A stretch of 64,000 bases of DNA from Jiella endophytica (GTDB lineage Bacteria; Pseudomonadota; Alphaproteobacteria; Rhizobiales; Rhizobiaceae), in contig NZ_SOZD01000002.1 of the NCBI RefSeq assembly GCF_004519335.1, positions 496,001 to 560,000 on the forward strand, given 5' to 3'. The translations under genes were made by a program, and so were the position numbers. Position 1 is the first letter of the stretch. Each line of letters starts with the position of its first letter. Below the pieces are notes generated by a model. It did not search any database. It was not told where the DNA came from and saw only the letters and a program-made list of their open reading frames with translations. Below, in pieces: positions 62,680 through 64,000 of the stretch.

Positions 62680-63810
62680 TCAATCGGCCGGACAGCGCGG
62701 CGCTTCCTCGAATTCCAGGCTGGCGAGCCGCGCCTTCAGCGAATAGCCATCGAATTTCAGGATCTGATTGCCGGTCACGCCGTTCTCGAAAAGCGTGTAG
62801 GTCGTCTCGAACACAGGCAGGCCGTTCTCGTCGCTGTCGGAGTTGTAGAAGGCCTCGGTGATCCGCCAGGCCTTCAGGCCGGCAAGACGTTCGGCGATAG
62901 CCGCGGGGTCGCTGGCCCCCGGGTCAGGGCTCGGCGCAGCGGCGGGATCGCCCGGTTCCGGGCCGGCATCGGAGGCGTCCGGCGAAGCCGCGCCGTCCGG
63001 CGATGAGTCAAGCTGACCGTCCATCGCGGCGGCCGGTCCCTCGCGTCCGGTCTCCGCATCGCCGTCGGGCGTCGTCGCCTCGCCGTCCTGCGGGGCTGCG
63101 GATCCGTCCTCCGGCATGGCGTCATCGCCGTTCCCGATCGGCGCATCCGGCGCCGCCTTCTCCTTTGGCTCTTCAGTCGTCCCGTAGCCGGCGATTTCGT
63201 TGGATAGTTCCGCCGCTTCCAGGGGCGTTACGATCACCGTGCTGGTGGTGTTCTTCTCGGGGTCGGAATCACCTTGGAAGACCGGGGATTCGATGATCGG
63301 CACGCCGGCCTTCGCCGCCTCGATGATCTGCTTCGTATGGTGAAGCGGGAAGACCGACTGGGGCAACGTGACGTCGCGCGCCTCCGGCTCCTCATAGGCG
63401 ACGACGGTCTTCTTGCCGTCGGTCGTCGCCTTGCCGCTGGTGGTCGAGTCCGGCAGGGAGTCGACGAAGCTCTCGGCGTTGAAGTCGAGATGCCTGCCGT
63501 CGCGGCTTTCGGTGAGGCGGATCTGCTGGTCGGTGACGACGATGTCCTGCTCCTTCAGGAACCGCGCGACGAAACGATAGTCGATGCCGTAGCTCTGGCA
63601 GCCACCCGGCTGCTCCATCGCGACGGCGATCCGCCCGTCGACGCCCAGCAGGTTGTCGCTCGAATCCACGAGGCCGACATCGTAGGAGGCCCGGTGCGGG
63701 GCCAGCGTCACCGCCTCCGCCGCCGCGGCGGGTCCGATCGGATCGCACAGGCTCAGGGCCGCACCGAGGCTCAGAGCGGAAATTCCGGCTGCGAAGGCTG
63801 ATCGCGTCAT
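62680..63810 (-). CDS. EipB-type periplasmic envelope protein (DUF1849)
   Basis: A 376-residue secreted protein. The signal peptide is about 1-31 (AGISALSLGAALSL, then A-A-A-A-E-A). The DUF1849 core starts with L-A-P-H-R-A-S-Y-D-V-G-L near 35-46 and contains two cysteines, in G-G-C-Q-S-Y near 71 and E-A-P-R-C-P at the C-terminus; in Brucella EipB the matching pair forms a disulfide. EipB there binds a TPR protein and maintains envelope integrity. A Pro/Asp/Glu-rich insert at about 210-305 is absent from typical members of about 270-280 residues. The ATG at 63810 was used; a GTG at 63831 is possible. Confidence 0.85.
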   Translation of the reverse strand: MTRSAFAAGISALSLGAALSLCDPIGPAAAAEAVTLAPHRASYDVGLVDSSDNLLGVDGRIAVAMEQPGGCQSYGIDYRFVARFLKEQDIVVTDQQIRLTESRDGRHLDFNAESFVDSLPDSTTSGKATTDGKKTVVAYEEPEARDVTLPQSVFPLHHTKQIIEAAKAGVPIIESPVFQGDSDPEKNTTSTVIVTPLEAAELSNEIAGYGTTEEPKEKAAPDAPIGNGDDAMPEDGSAAPQDGEATTPDGDAETGREGPAAAMDGQLDSSPDGAASPDASDAGPEPGDPAAAPSPDPGASDPAAIAERLAGLKAWRITEAFYNSDSDENGLPVFETTYTLFENGVTGNQILKFDGYSLKARLASLEFEEAPRCPAD

Positions 63811-63941
63811 CAAGTTCGATCTTTCACTCACACTGAGGATCGGCTACCGAACGCTTCAAGCGCACCGCACCCATCGCCGCGGTCCTCCGCCACCCCGCGG
63901 GACCCTTGGTCCTATTCGCGTCAGAAGAGGAAGACAACATC

Positions 63942-64000
63942 ATGGCCGATACGATCGAAAGCCGTCTCGAGGCAGCCGGCGTGACCCTCCCCGAGGCCGC
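63942..64000 (+). CDS. RidA-family protein, start only
   Basis: The first 19 codons are visible before the right edge. The sequence A-D-T-I-E-S-R-L-E-A-A-G-V-T-L-P-E-A matches the start of the long RidA/YjgF proteins of rhizobia, which hydrolyse reactive enamine or imine intermediates. The ATG at 63942 follows GAGGAAG. The gene is divergent from the EipB-type gene. With so little sequence the call rests on N-terminal resemblance only. Confidence 0.6.
   Translation, partial: MADTIESRLEAAGVTLPEA

Noticed and set aside
1-64000. CRISPR arrays, prophage, insertion sequences, tRNA or rRNA genes
   Set aside because: On reading both strands I found no regularly spaced direct repeats, integrase, transposase, capsid or tail gene, and no tRNA T-loop pattern with a matching acceptor stem.

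Overview
The window is high-GC chromosomal DNA from an alphaproteobacterium, most likely a member of the Hyphomicrobiales (Rhizobiales). The evidence is the rpsB-tsf-pyrH-frr-uppS-cdsA-rseP-bamA-lpxD-fabZ-lpxA-lpxI-lpxB envelope block, the rpmH-rnpA-yidC-engB block, LpxI in place of LpxH, families typical of that order (DUF2794, DUF1849/EipB, DUF1109/NrsF, the Pss-Psd pair), and a TGA-N9-TCA iron box of the rhizobial RirA type. The genus cannot be fixed from the sequence alone. I saw no tRNA, rRNA, CRISPR array, phage gene or transposase.

Layout. 1-2.6 kb: 5' part of gltD, two paralogous tiny secreted proteins each behind a Crp-type palindrome, and a divergent Crp/Fnr regulator. 2.8-9.9 kb: DUF2794, a YihY/BrkB membrane protein, a GNAT acetyltransferase, an ABC exporter, dapB, gpmA, a divergent Fae homologue and a small HNH protein. 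10-17 kb (minus strand): pssA-psd, an Atm1-type exporter and a very long LysM protein. 17.3-21.6 kb: rpmH-rnpA-yidC, a Vat/CatB-like acetyltransferase, engB and a small Cys-rich protein. 21.7-26.6 kb: c-type cytochrome, Fe-type SOD, class IV aminotransferase, haloacid dehalogenase, L,D-transpeptidase, YdeI-like protein. 26.9-35.4 kb: Rieske/FAD oxidoreductase, ECF sigma factor with NrsF-like anti-sigma factor, acyl-CoA synthetase, DUF1499, metallo-hydrolase, DUF3616. 35.6-41.9 kb: Rrf2 regulator, sulfate ABC transporter (sbp-cysT-cysW-cysA), TadG-like vWA protein. 42-48.8 kb: aerobactin-like siderophore cluster. 48.9-62.4 kb (minus strand): the lipid A/outer membrane/translation block. End: an EipB-type envelope protein and the start of a RidA-family gene.

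How the genes work together. The siderophore cluster has two divergent arms, exporter-monooxygenase and synthetase-acetyltransferase-synthetase. Between them lies a perfect TGACT-N5-AGTCA palindrome that fits the RirA operator pattern. The sulfate transporter lies downstream of a cysteine-bearing Rrf2 regulator and has an AT-rich palindrome before its first gene. The Crp/Fnr regulator carries the R-E-x-V-x-R recognition-helix pattern that reads GTGA half-sites, and GTGA-N6-TCAC palindromes sit at identical spacing upstream of both small secreted-protein genes next to it, so these look like one local regulon.

A two-hairpin interspersed repeat of about 100 bp occurs three times (4.5, 21.2 and 57.1 kb), with a possible fragment at 36.1 kb. 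Start codons were chosen from ribosome-binding sites where visible; alternatives are given where the choice was close.
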